DNA of 64,000 bases, from NCBI RefSeq assembly GCF_001021385.1, contig NZ_CP011773.1, positions 3,472,001 through 3,536,000 on the forward strand, read 5' to 3'. The position numbers and the translations under genes are program-made. The DNA comes from Mycobacterium sp. EPa45. GTDB taxonomy: Bacteria; Actinomycetota; Actinomycetes; Mycobacteriales; Mycobacteriaceae. Under the pieces are notes generated by a model. The model saw only the letters and a program-made list of their open reading frames with translations, was not told the origin of the DNA and made no database searches. Below, piece by piece: positions 35,030-44,499 of the stretch. The first letter of the stretch is position 1; every line of letters begins with the position of its first letter.

Positions 35030-37359
35030 CTCATCACTCCTGTGGTCTCAGCGGCGAACAGCACTCCGTCGGTGATCAACTGGTCGATCTCGTCGGCCGT
35101 CATGCCAAGCACGTCGCGGCAAACCTGACGGGTGTCGGCGCCGGGCAGCGGCGCGGGGCGCGGTGCGGGTGGGATGTGACGGTAGGGTGCCGGACCGGCC
35201 TCGGTGGGCAGCGGGAGTTCGAGCAGCGGATGAACCATGTCGCTGAACACGTTTCGTAACCGCAGCTGCGGGTCGTCGGCGAGTTCGGCCACCCGGTTCA
35301 TCGGGCCGGCCGGCACTCCGGCGGCCTGCAGCGCCTCGGCGGCCTGCAGCGGTGGGCGGGCCTTCGTCCAATCGGCCAGTTCGGTGTCCCCGATGACGGC
35401 GGCGAGCGCCTGGCGGTCGGCGCCAGATCGGATCGACACCACGCACCATTCATCGTCACCGGCGCACGGCAGCACCAGGTGGGTGGCGGGGTCCGGCTCC
35501 ACGTGCCCGGCGCCGGTCGCCTCGGCGGCCAGTGTGACGTAGAGGGTGTCGAGCTGATTGATCGCCGCCTCGGCCTGCGAGACGTGGATGCGGGCGCCGA
35601 TTCCGTCGCGCCTGCGGCGGATCAGCCCGGCCAGCGCACCGATCGCACTGATCCGGCCCACGACATGGTCCGGAAAGATCGTCGTCGCATCGTAGAAGGC
35701 GTGCCGCGCGGTGGGCGCGGGCGGCTCCTGCGAGGTCCACAGCCGAGTCACCCCGATTGTCGCGCGCACCAGCGGGCCGTATCCCAGCCGCTTGCTCCAC
35801 GGGCCGGTGTCGCCGAAGGCACTGCTTTCGGCCAGCACGAGACCGGGATTCAACTCACGCAGCCGCTCGTGGGAAAAGCCGAGTGCGGCAAGCGTTCCCG
35901 GCTTGAAGTTGGCGAAGACCGCATCGGAGGCGGACACCAGGCGGCTGAACACCTCGGCACCGGCGGCACTGCGCAGCTCCAGACCGAGGCCGAGTTGGTT
36001 GCGATGTGCGCGGGCGAACGATTCGCTGATCTGCTGATCTGGACGCTTCTGGCGCAGGCCGTCGGGATAGCCGGCGCTCTCGATCTTGATGACCTCGGCG
36101 CCCAGGTCGCCGAACAACCGGCTGAGTTCGCCACCGGCGACGATCACACCGAGATCGAGCACGCGAACGCCCTCCAGCGGGCGCGCGCCCACCGATTGCG
36201 TGGCATCGGGTGCGAATTGTGATGTCTGCCAGCGCTCGTCGTTGGCACCGAGTTCAGGCGCGGGTGCGCGGTATCCGGAGTGTCTGCCGTCGACGACCCA
36301 GTAGCCGGCCGGCACCCGAGCGCTCACCCCCGGCGCCAGCTCGGTATCGACCAACGCTCCGACCGCGGTGAGGTGCTCGGATTCCAGCGCCTCCGACGGT
36401 GTCAGCACCGCGGCAATCGGCACGCCGTGGGCCTGCCCCTCGCTGACCAGCTGGGCCATCGTCTTGTCGGCGAACAACGCGGCCATCAGTTGGCTGAGCT
36501 CACCGAAGGCCTTGGTGCGCGCGGCAATCGAGTCGAAGACCGGGTCCCGGAACTGCTCGGGCTCCCCCAGCCACGCCCGCATGCCGTGCCACTGGCGCGG
36601 CGCCAGCACACAGATCCGCACATATCCGTCGCGACAGGCGAAGATCGGATAGGAATCCTGATTTCTCGGCCGGCCGCGCCAGCGCTCTCCCGCATTACGC
36701 GCGGTCGCGGCCTGACCCTGGGTGCCGAACGGCGGATCGAGGGTCAGCACCACCGCGTCGAATCGGGAGAAATCGATGTAATCGCCTGTCCCACAACGTA
36801 ACCGGTTGAAGTACCCGACCAGGACCGCCCAGACGGCCTGCACCGCCGCGGTCGTCGACGCGATGCCGTCGGGGGGCAGCACCGGCGGGCCTGTCGTCGG
36901 ACCGGACCGGGACAACGCAGTGGACATCGCGTAGAGCACCGCGTCGGTGGCCCGCCACGACGCCCGCGGTCCTTGGCTGCCGAAGTCGGTGACCGACATG
37001 GCGACCAGTCGCGGGAAGCGGTCGGCCAGTGCGGCGCACGAGGTGCCGAACGCCGCCGCCAATCCGGGTGCCCCGCTGTCGACGACGATGTCGGCACTGC
37101 CGGCCAGTTCCATGAACTGCCGCCGGTCGTCCTCGTTCGCCGGATCCAGCACGATGCCGCGCTTGTTGGCGTTGTGCAACGCGAAGGGGATGCTGACACC
37201 GTCGAGGGTCGGTCGCGCCTGGCGCGCCGGACTACCGCCGGGCGCTTCGATTTTGATGACATCGGCGCCCAGGTCCGCCAGCAACCGGGCGACCGCGTCG
37301 CCGGTCTGTTCGCAAAGATCCAGCACGCGCACGCCGGTGAGCAGGCCGGGAGCGGTCAC
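35026..37359 (-). CDS. Double-domain CaiB/BaiF CoA-transferase (Rv1866-like)
   Basis: A 777-residue protein with two tandem family III CoA-transferase domains: the first starts GVRVLDLCEQTGDAVARLLADLGADVIKIE, the second near residue 395 GVRVLDLGVIVAGGELSRLFGDLGAEVIKIE. This doubled architecture matches Rv1866, which I recall as 778 residues. The enzyme moves CoA between acyl acids. The catalytic Asp appears to be absent or changed in the first domain (compare the second, ALVRATIGVTR region), so only one site may be active. I chose GTG 37359; the frame extends to 37512 without a better start. Overlaps the ALDH start. Confidence 0.8.
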   Translation of the reverse strand: MTAPGLLTGVRVLDLCEQTGDAVARLLADLGADVIKIEAPGGSPARQARPTLDGVSIPFALHNANKRGIVLDPANEDDRRQFMELAGSADIVVDSGAPGLAAAFGTSCAALADRFPRLVAMSVTDFGSQGPRASWRATDAVLYAMSTALSRSGPTTGPPVLPPDGIASTTAAVQAVWAVLVGYFNRLRCGTGDYIDFSRFDAVVLTLDPPFGTQGQAATARNAGERWRGRPRNQDSYPIFACRDGYVRICVLAPRQWHGMRAWLGEPEQFRDPVFDSIAARTKAFGELSQLMAALFADKTMAQLVSEGQAHGVPIAAVLTPSEALESEHLTAVGALVDTELAPGVSARVPAGYWVVDGRHSGYRAPAPELGANDERWQTSQFAPDATQSVGARPLEGVRVLDLGVIVAGGELSRLFGDLGAEVIKIESAGYPDGLRQKRPDQQISESFARAHRNQLGLGLELRSAAGAEVFSRLVSASDAVFANFKPGTLAALGFSHERLRELNPGLVLAESSAFGDTGPWSKRLGYGPLVRATIGVTRLWTSQEPPAPTARHAFYDATTIFPDHVVGRISAIGALAGLIRRRRDGIGARIHVSQAEAAINQLDTLYVTLAAEATGAGHVEPDPATHLVLPCAGDDEWCVVSIRSGADRQALAAVIGDTELADWTKARPPLQAAEALQAAGVPAGPMNRVAELADDPQLRLRNVFSDMVHPLLELPLPTEAGPAPYRHIPPAPRPAPLPGADTRQVCRDVLGMTADEIDQLITDGVLFAAETTGVMR

Positions 37360-37453
37360 GAGTCCATCGCCAAGCCGAGCACGTCGGACAGCGTAGTAGT
37401 GAACAATCGGTGCCCCGGCGGCACGGTCGCGCCGATGAGGGTTTGATGGGGAG

Positions 37454-39880
37454 ATGGACTCGATAAGCGCAGAGACCATTGACCAACTCGACGGCTGGTG
37501 GCGGGCAGCCAACTACCTCTCCGTCGGACAGATCTACCTGCTGGACAACCCGCTGCTGCGGACTCCGCTGTCCCGCGAGGACGTCAAGCCCCGGCTGCTC
37601 GGGCACTGGGGCACCACGCCCGGGCTGAACTTCCTCTACGCACACCTCAATCGCGCGATCAAACAGCGCGAGCAGTCGACGGTGTACGTCACCGGACCCG
37701 GCCACGGCGGTCCCGGGCTGGTGGCCAACGCCTACCTCGACGGCACCTACACCGAGACGTACCCCGACATCACCCAGGACGTCGAGGGCCTGCGCCGGTT
37801 GTTCCGCCAGTTCTCCTTTCCCGGCGGCATCCCCTCGCACGTCGCCCCGGAGACACCCGGCTCGATTCACGAGGGCGGCGAACTCGGTTACGCGCTGTCC
37901 CACGCGTACGGCGCGGCGTTCGACAATCCCGATCTGCTGGTGGTCGCGGTGGTCGGTGACGGCGAGGCCGAGACCGGCGCACTGGCGACGAGCTGGCATT
38001 CGAACAAATTCGTCAACACCGCGCGCGACGGTGTGGTGCTGCCGATCCTGCATCTCAACGGCTACAAGATCGCCAACCCGACCGTGCTCGCCCGCATCCC
38101 CGACGACGAATTACGCAGCCTGATGGCCGGATTCGGCCACGAGCCGTTCTTCTTCGAGGTGCCCGACGACGGTGCGGCCGATCATGCCGACGCCCACCGG
38201 CGCTTCGCCGCACTGCTCGACGAGGTGCTGGACCGAATCGCCGAGATCAAGGCCCAGCCAAGCGATGAGCGTCCGGCGTGGCCGATGATCGTGTTCCGCA
38301 CGCCCAAAGGCTGGACCGGCCCGGCCTTCATCGACGGCAAGAAGACCACCGGGTCGTGGCGGGCGCACCAGGTTCCCCTGGCCAGTGCCCGGGACACCCC
38401 GGAACACCTGCAGGTGCTGGCCGACTGGCTGGCGTCGTATCGGGCCGATGAGCTCTTCGACGCCGACGGCAAACTGGACCCGCACATCGCCGCGCTGGCC
38501 CCGCACGGCCAGCTGCGGATGAGCGATAACCCGCATACCAATGGCGGCTTGCTGCTCAAGGACCTGCGGCTGCCGGACTTTCGCGCCTTCGGGGTGGACG
38601 TGCCCGCCCCGGGCGCCACCGTGGCCGAGGCGACCCGGGTGCTCGGGCAATGGCTGACCGAGGTGATCCGGCTCAACCCCGACAACTTCCGCATCTTCGG
38701 GCCCGACGAGACCGCCTCCAACCGGTTGCAGGCGGTATTCGAGGTGACCGACAAGCAGTGGAACGCCGAGTTTTTCGGCCCTGAGGTCGACGAGCATCTG
38801 GCCCGGGCGGGCCGGGTGATGGAGATGCTGTCCGAACACCAATGCCAGGGCTGGCTGGAGGGCTACCTGCTGACCGGCAGGCACGGGCTGTTCAACTGCT
38901 ACGAGGCCTTCATCCACATCGTCGACTCGATGGTCAACCAGCACGCCAAGTGGCTGAAGGTCACCAACCACATCCCGTGGCGCCGCCCGATCGCCAGCCT
39001 CAATTACCTTCTGTCCAGCCATGTTTGGCGCCAGGATCACAACGGCTTTTCCCATCAGGATCCCGGTTTCATCGACCACGTCGTCAACAAGCGAGCCGAG
39101 GTGGTGCGGGTCTACCTGCCACCGGACGCCAACACCCTGCTCTCGACCTACGATCACTGCCTACGGTCGCGCCAGTACGTCAACGTCGTCGTTGCCGGCA
39201 AGCAGCCGCACCCCAACTTCCTCACCATGGCAGAGGCGATCGCGCACTGCACCCGCGGTCTGGGCATCTGGGAATGGGCAGGCAGCGAGACCGTCGGAGA
39301 AGACCCCGATGTGGTCATGGCGGCCGCGGGTGACGTGCCGACGCTGGAGGCCCTCGCCGCCGTCGACCTGTTGCGCCAACACCTGCCGGACTTGCGAGTA
39401 CGGTTCGTCAACGTCGTGGACCTCATGCGGCTACAGGACGACACCGAACATCCGCACGGCCTGTCCGGCCGGGCGTTCGACGGGATCTTCACCGCGGACA
39501 AGCCGGTCATCTTCGCCTACCACGGCTACCCCTGGCTGATCCACCGGCTGACCTACCGTCGCAGCAACGACAGCCGGATCCACGTCCGTGGCTACAAGGA
39601 GGAAGGCACCACGACGACGCCGTTCGACATGGTGATGCTCAACGATCTGGACCGCTACCACCTCGTCATCGACGTCATCGACCGAGTGCCGCACCTGCAG
39701 TCGAGTTGCGCCACGCTGCGGCAGGAAATGGTCGACAAGCGGCTGGCCGCTCGGGAATACACCCGGGCCTACGGCGACGACATCCCCGAGGTGCGCGACT
39801 GGGTGTGGCCGGATTCGCGCGGCGTGCAGGCGAATGGATCGGTCGACGCCACCGTCGCCACCGGAGGGGACAACGAATAG
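37454..39880 (+). CDS. xfp: Bifunctional xylulose-5-P/fructose-6-P phosphoketolase
   Basis: An 808-residue thiamine-diphosphate enzyme of the phosphoketolase family: [21 protein letters not shown], then [52 protein letters not shown] and [10 protein letters not shown] (the TPP/metal motif). It cleaves xylulose-5-phosphate or fructose-6-phosphate with phosphate to acetyl phosphate and the shorter sugar phosphate, linking pentose phosphate and acetate metabolism. The 3' neighbour gnd1 region is far away, so no operon with pentose genes. Divergent from the CoA-transferase with 94 bases between; both promoters lie there. Confidence 0.9.
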   Translation: MDSISAETIDQLDGWWRAANYLSVGQIYLLDNPLLRTPLSREDVKPRLLGHWGTTPGLNFLYAHLNRAIKQREQSTVYVTGPGHGGPGLVANAYLDGTYTETYPDITQDVEGLRRLFRQFSFPGGIPSHVAPETPGSIHEGGELGYALSHAYGAAFDNPDLLVVAVVGDGEAETGALATSWHSNKFVNTARDGVVLPILHLNGYKIANPTVLARIPDDELRSLMAGFGHEPFFFEVPDDGAADHADAHRRFAALLDEVLDRIAEIKAQPSDERPAWPMIVFRTPKGWTGPAFIDGKKTTGSWRAHQVPLASARDTPEHLQVLADWLASYRADELFDADGKLDPHIAALAPHGQLRMSDNPHTNGGLLLKDLRLPDFRAFGVDVPAPGATVAEATRVLGQWLTEVIRLNPDNFRIFGPDETASNRLQAVFEVTDKQWNAEFFGPEVDEHLARAGRVMEMLSEHQCQGWLEGYLLTGRHGLFNCYEAFIHIVDSMVNQHAKWLKVTNHIPWRRPIASLNYLLSSHVWRQDHNGFSHQDPGFIDHVVNKRAEVVRVYLPPDANTLLSTYDHCLRSRQYVNVVVAGKQPHPNFLTMAEAIAHCTRGLGIWEWAGSETVGEDPDVVMAAAGDVPTLEALAAVDLLRQHLPDLRVRFVNVVDLMRLQDDTEHPHGLSGRAFDGIFTADKPVIFAYHGYPWLIHRLTYRRSNDSRIHVRGYKEEGTTTTPFDMVMLNDLDRYHLVIDVIDRVPHLQSSCATLRQEMVDKRLAAREYTRAYGDDIPEVRDWVWPDSRGVQANGSVDATVATGGDNE

Positions 39881-39896
39881 CCGAACAATTTCCGGG

Positions 39897-39925
39897 TTCC
39901 TGCGGTTGTTACGCGCGCGTATAAT
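39897..39925 (+). promoter_or_regulatory. SigA-type promoter of the CPBP gene, near leaderless
   Basis: A perfect -10 hexamer TATAAT at 39920-39925 and a weaker -35 TTCCTG at 39897-39902 with a 17-base spacer. Transcription should start within a few bases of the ATG at 39935, so the mRNA would have almost no leader, a common mycobacterial arrangement. Confidence 0.6.
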
Positions 39926-39934
39926 AGACCGCAA

Positions 39935-40699
39935 ATGTCTGAGCTGAGCGCGGTGGCCCCGCACCCGCATCCCGTGGTGTCGCAGCTGGCCGCCCTGCAC
40001 CACTTCCGCATCTACGTCGACATCGGCGTCGTCGTCGTCGTGCTCGCCATGACCAACCTGCTCGCCCACTTCACCACCCCGTGGGCCAACATCGCGGTCG
40101 TGCCCGCTGCCGCGGCCGGCTTGCTGCTGCTGGTGCGCTCCCGCGGATTGGGTTGGGCCGAACTCGGATTGGGCCGCGAACACTGGAAGTCCGGCGCGCT
40201 CTACGCGCTGGGCGCGGTGCTGTTGGTGCTGACCGTGATCGCTGTCGGCGCCCTGCTGCCGTGGACCCGGCCGATGTTCCTGAACAACCACTACGCGACG
40301 CTGTCCGGTGCGCTGCTCGCCTCGATGATCATCATCCCGCTGCAGACCGTCATCCCCGAGGAGCTGGCGTTCCGGGGCGTGCTACACGGTGCGCTCGATC
40401 GCGCCTGGGGTTTCCGGGGCGTCGCCGCCGCCGGGTCGCTGTTGTTCGGGCTGTGGCACGTCGCCACCTCGCTGGGCCTGACCAGCAGCAATGTCGGCTT
40501 CACCCGGCTGTTCGGCGGCGGATTCGTGGGCATGGTCGCCGGGGTCCTGATGGCAGTGATGGCGACCGGCGCGGCCGGTTTCGTGTTCACCTGGCTGCGT
40601 CGACGCAGCGGTAGCCTGATCGCGCCGATCGCGCTGCACTGGTCACTCAACGGCCTCGGTGCGCTGGCGGCCGCGGTGGTGTGGCACCTGTCAACCTGA
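39935..40699 (+). CDS. CPBP-family intramembrane metalloprotease
   Basis: A 254-residue protein with about eight membrane segments. The CPBP catalytic signature is present: PEELAFRG (E142-E143 and Arg), FGLWH with H175, and HWSLN near the C-terminus. Such proteases process membrane-bound substrates or resist bacteriocins. The first 25 residues are a histidine-containing cytoplasmic tail. The gene is preceded by a near-leaderless promoter and overlaps the convergent CGNR gene by 9 bases at its 3' end. Confidence 0.8.
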   Translation: MSELSAVAPHPHPVVSQLAALHHFRIYVDIGVVVVVLAMTNLLAHFTTPWANIAVVPAAAAGLLLLVRSRGLGWAELGLGREHWKSGALYALGAVLLVLTVIAVGALLPWTRPMFLNNHYATLSGALLASMIIIPLQTVIPEELAFRGVLHGALDRAWGFRGVAAAGSLLFGLWHVATSLGLTSSNVGFTRLFGGGFVGMVAGVLMAVMATGAAGFVFTWLRRRSGSLIAPIALHWSLNGLGALAAAVVWHLST

Positions 40700-41269
40700 G
40701 GTTCGGCTGCGCCGCGCGCGGAATTCCCGGTTCTTGAGCTTGTTGCCGCAGGTGGCCATATCGCACCAGGTACCGCCGTGGTTTCGGGAGCGGTCGTAGA
40801 ACGCCCACCGGCAGTTCGCGTTGCCGCAGGCCTTGAGCTGCGCCCAGGTCCCGTCGCGCTGCGCGTCCGAGACGACCAGGAGCATCGACAGCAGACGCCC
40901 CGCCAGGGAGTCGTCGTCCGCGGCCACCTCGACGGCACCGTCTGGGCCGAGGTGCACTCGCGCAGTGGCGGTGTCGGCGATCCCGCTCAGCGGGCGCAGC
41001 TCGTCCGGGGTCGGAGCGGGACCGCCCGCGTTGTGCACCAGCAGTGCGCGCAACGCCTCCCGCACCTCACGGACCACCTCCAATTCGCGAGGCGTGACAG
41101 TGCCGCCGGCCGGCAACAGGCCGTGCAACCGCAGCCACGGCTCGGCATTGTCCGCGCTGGCCAGCCGGTCGGCACCGGATTCCAGGTCGGCGGTGTTGAC
41201 CAGCGCCTGAACCCGGTCGAGCGGCTCGGGCGCCGGCTTGCTCTCGGGGTCTGGCAGCCAGTCGGCCAT
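40691..41269 (-). CDS. CGNR zinc-finger / ABATE stress-regulator-type protein
   Basis: A 192-residue protein. The N-terminal 130 residues form the ABATE helical domain (LDRVQALVNTADLESG, REVREALRALLVHN). The C-terminus is a CGNR zinc finger: ACGNANCRWAFYDRSRNHGGTWCDMATCGNKLKNREFR, with Cys ligands at C-x4-C and C-x4-C spacing. The family is thought to be transcriptional regulators of unknown ligand. The gene is divergent from an unknown 167-residue protein, and the 122-base gap holds two equally built inverted repeats that would suit autoregulation (inference). Confidence 0.75.
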   Translation of the reverse strand: MADWLPDPESKPAPEPLDRVQALVNTADLESGADRLASADNAEPWLRLHGLLPAGGTVTPRELEVVREVREALRALLVHNAGGPAPTPDELRPLSGIADTATARVHLGPDGAVEVAADDDSLAGRLLSMLLVVSDAQRDGTWAQLKACGNANCRWAFYDRSRNHGGTWCDMATCGNKLKNREFRARRSRTSG

Positions 41270-41290
41270 GGCGTCGAGTGTAGGTATGGG

Positions 41291-41348
41291 TGACCATCAA
41301 AACAACTTGACTGGTCACGAATGACCGGTGTAACGTTTTGGGTGGTCA
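41291..41348. promoter_or_regulatory. Two matching inverted repeats (candidate operator pair) and promoter
   Basis: TGACCA-N15-TGGTCA at 41291-41317 and TGACCG-N15-TGGTCA at 41322-41348: both dyads are 27 bases wide, spaced 31 bases apart (about three helical turns), and share AAC and TTG inside. Two candidate promoter elements for the plus-strand gene overlap them: TTGACT at 41307-41312 and TAACGT at 41331-41336 with an 18-base spacer. The divergent CGNR gene starts at 41269. A dimeric regulator could bind both sites and control both genes. Confidence 0.55.
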
Positions 41349-41391
41349 TTTAGAGTAAGGCAACGAGGCCTGCTCGGAACAGGAAACGCCC

Positions 41392-41895
41392 ATGGGGCTC
41401 AACCAATTTCACGATAACTTCGGCGAGATTAACACCCGGCTGACGGGCGGACTCGACGCCCCCGTGCCCGCCGCGCCGCTTCAGAATCTGACGGTCACCG
41501 CTCGACTGCGGGCACGCTTGTTCGCCGGCCGGCTCGACCGCGACGTCGACGACGGCATCGCACCGCTGCCCGGTAGTCCGCTGGCGATCCACATCGCGCG
41601 GCTCACCTCGATCACCGAACGCGAAGCGCTGGCCCGCAGCCTGCGCCAGGCCCTCGCCGACCTGCACCGTGAACGGCCGGCATTTTCGTCGCACATCCCG
41701 GTGCACCGGCAGCGGTTGGCGACCTGCCGCGACGTGATCGACGACATCACCTTGCGGCTGCACTCCCCGCAACCGGTGCGGGCGCGCGGCATGGCCCGGC
41801 TACGGATACTGCTGTCCGACGGAACCGGTCCGCTGTACCGCGGCGGGCGGGGCAGCCTTGCCGCCGGGCTGCGCGGAGTGCTCGCCGCCCTCTGA
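41392..41895 (+). CDS. Conserved mycobacterial protein of unknown function
   Basis: A 167-residue soluble protein rich in Arg and Leu, without signal peptide or recognisable motif. N-terminal MGLNQFHDNFGEINTRL and C-terminal ARLRILLSDGTGPLYRGGRGSL are distinctive. It could be a regulator or a small enzyme accessory, but nothing decides this. The gene is divergent from the CGNR zinc-finger gene and behind the paired inverted repeats. It converges with adhA, 1 base between their stops. Confidence 0.6.
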   Translation: MGLNQFHDNFGEINTRLTGGLDAPVPAAPLQNLTVTARLRARLFAGRLDRDVDDGIAPLPGSPLAIHIARLTSITEREALARSLRQALADLHRERPAFSSHIPVHRQRLATCRDVIDDITLRLHSPQPVRARGMARLRILLSDGTGPLYRGGRGSLAAGLRGVLAAL

Positions 41896-41896
41896 G

Positions 41897-42922
41897 TCAG
41901 GGCCGCAGGACCGCCGCCCCCGCGATGCGGCCCTCGACAAGGTCGGTCAAGGCGACATCGGCTTGTCCGAGCGGATACTCCGGTGTGGTGACCTCGATGC
42001 GATGACGACCCGCGAAGGCCAGGAACTCGCGCGCGTCGGCACGGGTGTTCGACGACACCGACCGGACCTGGCGTTCCTGGAAGAGGTGCCGTTGATAGTT
42101 CAGCGCCGGGATGTCGCTGAGGTGGATCCCGGCAATCGCCAGGGTGCCGCCGCGATCGAGAGCTTCCAGAGCCGGCAGCACGAGGTCCCCGACCGGGGCG
42201 AACAGGATCGCCGCGTCCAGCAGGACCGGCGGCGGGTCGGCCGCTCCCTGCGCGGATGCCACACCCAGGCGCAGCGCCAGCTCCTGAGCTTCGGCGCCGC
42301 GAGTCATCACGTGGACCTCCGCACCCTGGGCCAGTGCCACCTGCGCGGTGATGTGCGCGCTGCCGCCGAACCCGTACAAGCCCAGCCGCCCCCCGGGCGG
42401 GAGCTCGGCCCGCAGCAACGACCGATAGCCGATGATCCCGGCACACAGCAGCGGCGCCAGCTCGGTATCGGTATATCCAGCGGGCAGGTGATGGGCGAAA
42501 TCGGCTGGGACGGTGGCGAAATCGGCGTACCCGCCGTCGGCGTCCCAGCCGGTGTAGCGGGAATTCGGGCACAGGTTCTCCGCGCCTCGTCGGCAGTACC
42601 GGCACACCCCGCAGGTGTGGCGCAGCCAGGCGATGCCGACCCGGTCGCCGATGGCGAATTCGTCGCCGGCATCGGATCCTTTTCCGACAACCTCGCCGAC
42701 CACCTCGTGGCCGGGCGTGACGTGTGGACGATGCACCGGCAGATCGCCCTCGGTGACGTGCAGGTCGGTCCGGCAGACACCGCAGGCCAGCACCGCCACC
42801 AGCAGTTCGCCCGGCGCCGGCTGCGGTACCGGGGTGGCGCTGTCGAAGTCCAGTGGGTGGCTGCGCATCGGGCCGGGCCGGCGTACCCGCCAGGCGCGCA
42901 TCGTGGTCGGTGGGGCTGCCAT
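41897..42922 (-). CDS. adhA: Zinc-type alcohol dehydrogenase AdhA-like
   Basis: A 341-residue medium-chain dehydrogenase: catalytic zinc Cys and His in [10 protein letters not shown] and GHEVVGEV, structural zinc Cys in [15 protein letters not shown], and a Rossmann segment [17 protein letters not shown] that binds NAD(P). The usual acidic or basic residue for coenzyme choice is not obvious. Position next to the GlsB-like gene and apa matches M. tuberculosis Rv1862 (adhA). ATG 42922 chosen; the frame opens at 42937. Oxidises an alcohol or reduces an aldehyde; substrate unknown. Confidence 0.85.
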   Translation of the reverse strand: MAAPPTTMRAWRVRRPGPMRSHPLDFDSATPVPQPAPGELLVAVLACGVCRTDLHVTEGDLPVHRPHVTPGHEVVGEVVGKGSDAGDEFAIGDRVGIAWLRHTCGVCRYCRRGAENLCPNSRYTGWDADGGYADFATVPADFAHHLPAGYTDTELAPLLCAGIIGYRSLLRAELPPGGRLGLYGFGGSAHITAQVALAQGAEVHVMTRGAEAQELALRLGVASAQGAADPPPVLLDAAILFAPVGDLVLPALEALDRGGTLAIAGIHLSDIPALNYQRHLFQERQVRSVSSNTRADAREFLAFAGRHRIEVTTPEYPLGQADVALTDLVEGRIAGAAVLRP

Positions 42923-42985
42923 CTCCCTATCGTGCAACGCCCGGCCGAGGTTGTGGGCTCAGCCGGGCGTCGAGAGCGCAGCGGG

Positions 42986-43285
42986 TCAGGTCCGGCGGGC
43001 CATGCCGACGATCCAGAGCAGGATCACCGAACCGAGGATCGCGGTGAACAGGGTGAACCACCACCCGCCTGCGGCGGTGTCGAGGAAGAAGCTCAGCAGG
43101 AACCCACCGATGAGCGCGCCGACGATCCCGATGACGATGTTCAACAGGATGCCGGAACCACCGCCCTTGACGAGCTTGCCTGCGATCCAGCCGGCAAGGG
43201 CGCCGATGATGATGTAGCCGATCCAGCCGACGCTGGTCAGCGTCGTCGAACGGGCCAGGAATTCAGTGGCTGCAACCATGTCCAT
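42986..43285 (-). CDS. GlsB/YeaQ/YmgE-family membrane protein
   Basis: A 99-residue protein with three membrane segments after a short N-terminus: WIGYIIIGALAGWIAGKLV, GILLNIVIGIVGALIGGFLLSF and FTLFTAILGSVILLWIVG. The Gly-rich pattern fits the GlsB/YeaQ/YmgE family (formerly transglycosylase-associated), linked to stress response in other bacteria. Matches Rv1861 by position and size. Function unknown. Probably in the same transcription unit as adhA, 63 bases apart. Confidence 0.8.
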   Translation of the reverse strand: MDMVAATEFLARSTTLTSVGWIGYIIIGALAGWIAGKLVKGGGSGILLNIVIGIVGALIGGFLLSFFLDTAAGGWWFTLFTAILGSVILLWIVGMARRT

Positions 43286-43387
43286 GACGGTCTCCTCCAG
43301 GTCGCTGGCCAGCGCCGATGCTGGCCGCTATCCCTTCGGTATACGCCTGGCAGGTAACGATTGGCCTCCTGAAACGGCCACGATCAC

Positions 43388-44380
43388 CTACTGGCCGGGC
43401 GTCATTCCGGGAACCGGTGTCTCCACCGGGACGGGAACACCCAGCGGGATCCGGCCACCGGCGGCGGGCGGGGGTGCGTTCGGGTCGCTCACGGGCGCGT
43501 TCGGATCGGCGGCCGGGGCCGGCGGCGGCGTGTACGGCCGGATCGACTCGGCGAGCGCCTTGGCGGCGGCCGGATCGATCGGATCCTTGGCGGTACCCAG
43601 CCACACCACGAACCAGCGCTGGTTGCGCTGTTCGCGCGGCGCGTTCGGGACGGCGGTTCCGACCACACCGGCCCAGATCTGGCCGTTGGGCTTGGTGGTA
43701 TCGGTGAACTTCACCTCGTAGGAGGAGAAGTTGCCCGGCATGTCACCGGCCTGCAGTGCCCCGCTCTGCTGGTTGATCCGCACGCCCGGGAACGGCATGA
43801 AGAATTCGCCCATGTCCGACGCCAGCCGGACCGCGGCCTTGCCGTTGTCCTGCTCGGCGCCGGCGAACAGCTTCAGGTCCAGTCGGCCCAGGATGACGCT
43901 GGTGTCGTTGGCAGTCGGGGCGGGCTGACCGTTCTCAGCCGGCGCGGTGGTCTTGCTCAGCAGCGCCTGGCCGTAGTTCAGCCGTGACGCGTCAGACACC
44001 ACCCAGCCCGCGGGCAGCAGGTAGCTGAAGCCGCCCGCCGTGTTGGGGACGCGACCCGGCTCCAGCGGTGCGGGAGGCGGCGGCGGCGCGTTGGGATCCG
44101 CGGCCGGCGGCACCACCGGCGGGGCGTTCGGATCGGCGGGCGGCGGCGGTGGTGCGTTGGGATCCGCGGGCGGCGGCACCACCGGTGCGTTGGGATCGGT
44201 GGCCGGCGGTGCGGCCGGCGGGGCGGCTGGCGCCGCCGTGGTGGGTGTCGGCGTCGCGGGATCGGCGACGGCAGACGTCGACGGCAGGGCGATTGTGACG
44301 GCGGTAGCGGCGGTCACCGCGGTGACCGCGAACGCCGTCCACAGGCCCGGCCGTCGCGAGATCGAGTCCGGCTGCGTCAT
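43388..44380 (-). CDS. apa: Alanine/proline-rich secreted protein Apa (fibronectin attachment protein)
   Basis: A 330-residue secreted protein with a 39-residue signal peptide ending AVA, then a mature Ala/Pro-rich start DPATPTPTT. It is followed by four DPNAP units in a Pro-rich linker, a globular region from about residue 110 to 285 with [15 protein letters not shown] and [23 protein letters not shown], and a second Pro-rich tail with two DPNAP units. In pathogens Apa is a mannosylated adhesin binding fibronectin and lung surfactant protein. Thr/Pro-rich segments here would be sites for mannosylation. Same place as Rv1860. Confidence 0.9.
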   Translation of the reverse strand: MTQPDSISRRPGLWTAFAVTAVTAATAVTIALPSTSAVADPATPTPTTAAPAAPPAAPPATDPNAPVVPPPADPNAPPPPPADPNAPPVVPPAADPNAPPPPPAPLEPGRVPNTAGGFSYLLPAGWVVSDASRLNYGQALLSKTTAPAENGQPAPTANDTSVILGRLDLKLFAGAEQDNGKAAVRLASDMGEFFMPFPGVRINQQSGALQAGDMPGNFSSYEVKFTDTTKPNGQIWAGVVGTAVPNAPREQRNQRWFVVWLGTAKDPIDPAAAKALAESIRPYTPPPAPAADPNAPVSDPNAPPPAAGGRIPLGVPVPVETPVPGMTPGQ

Positions 44381-44499
44381 GGCGATGAACCTACCGTGTT
44401 ACAGCCGTGACGCAAGTGTGGCCTGCTCACGATGTGGCGCGGTGTAACGCTGTTGCGAGCTTACAAATCCGGGCATAAATGCAGGTCGCTGCGCGGTCG

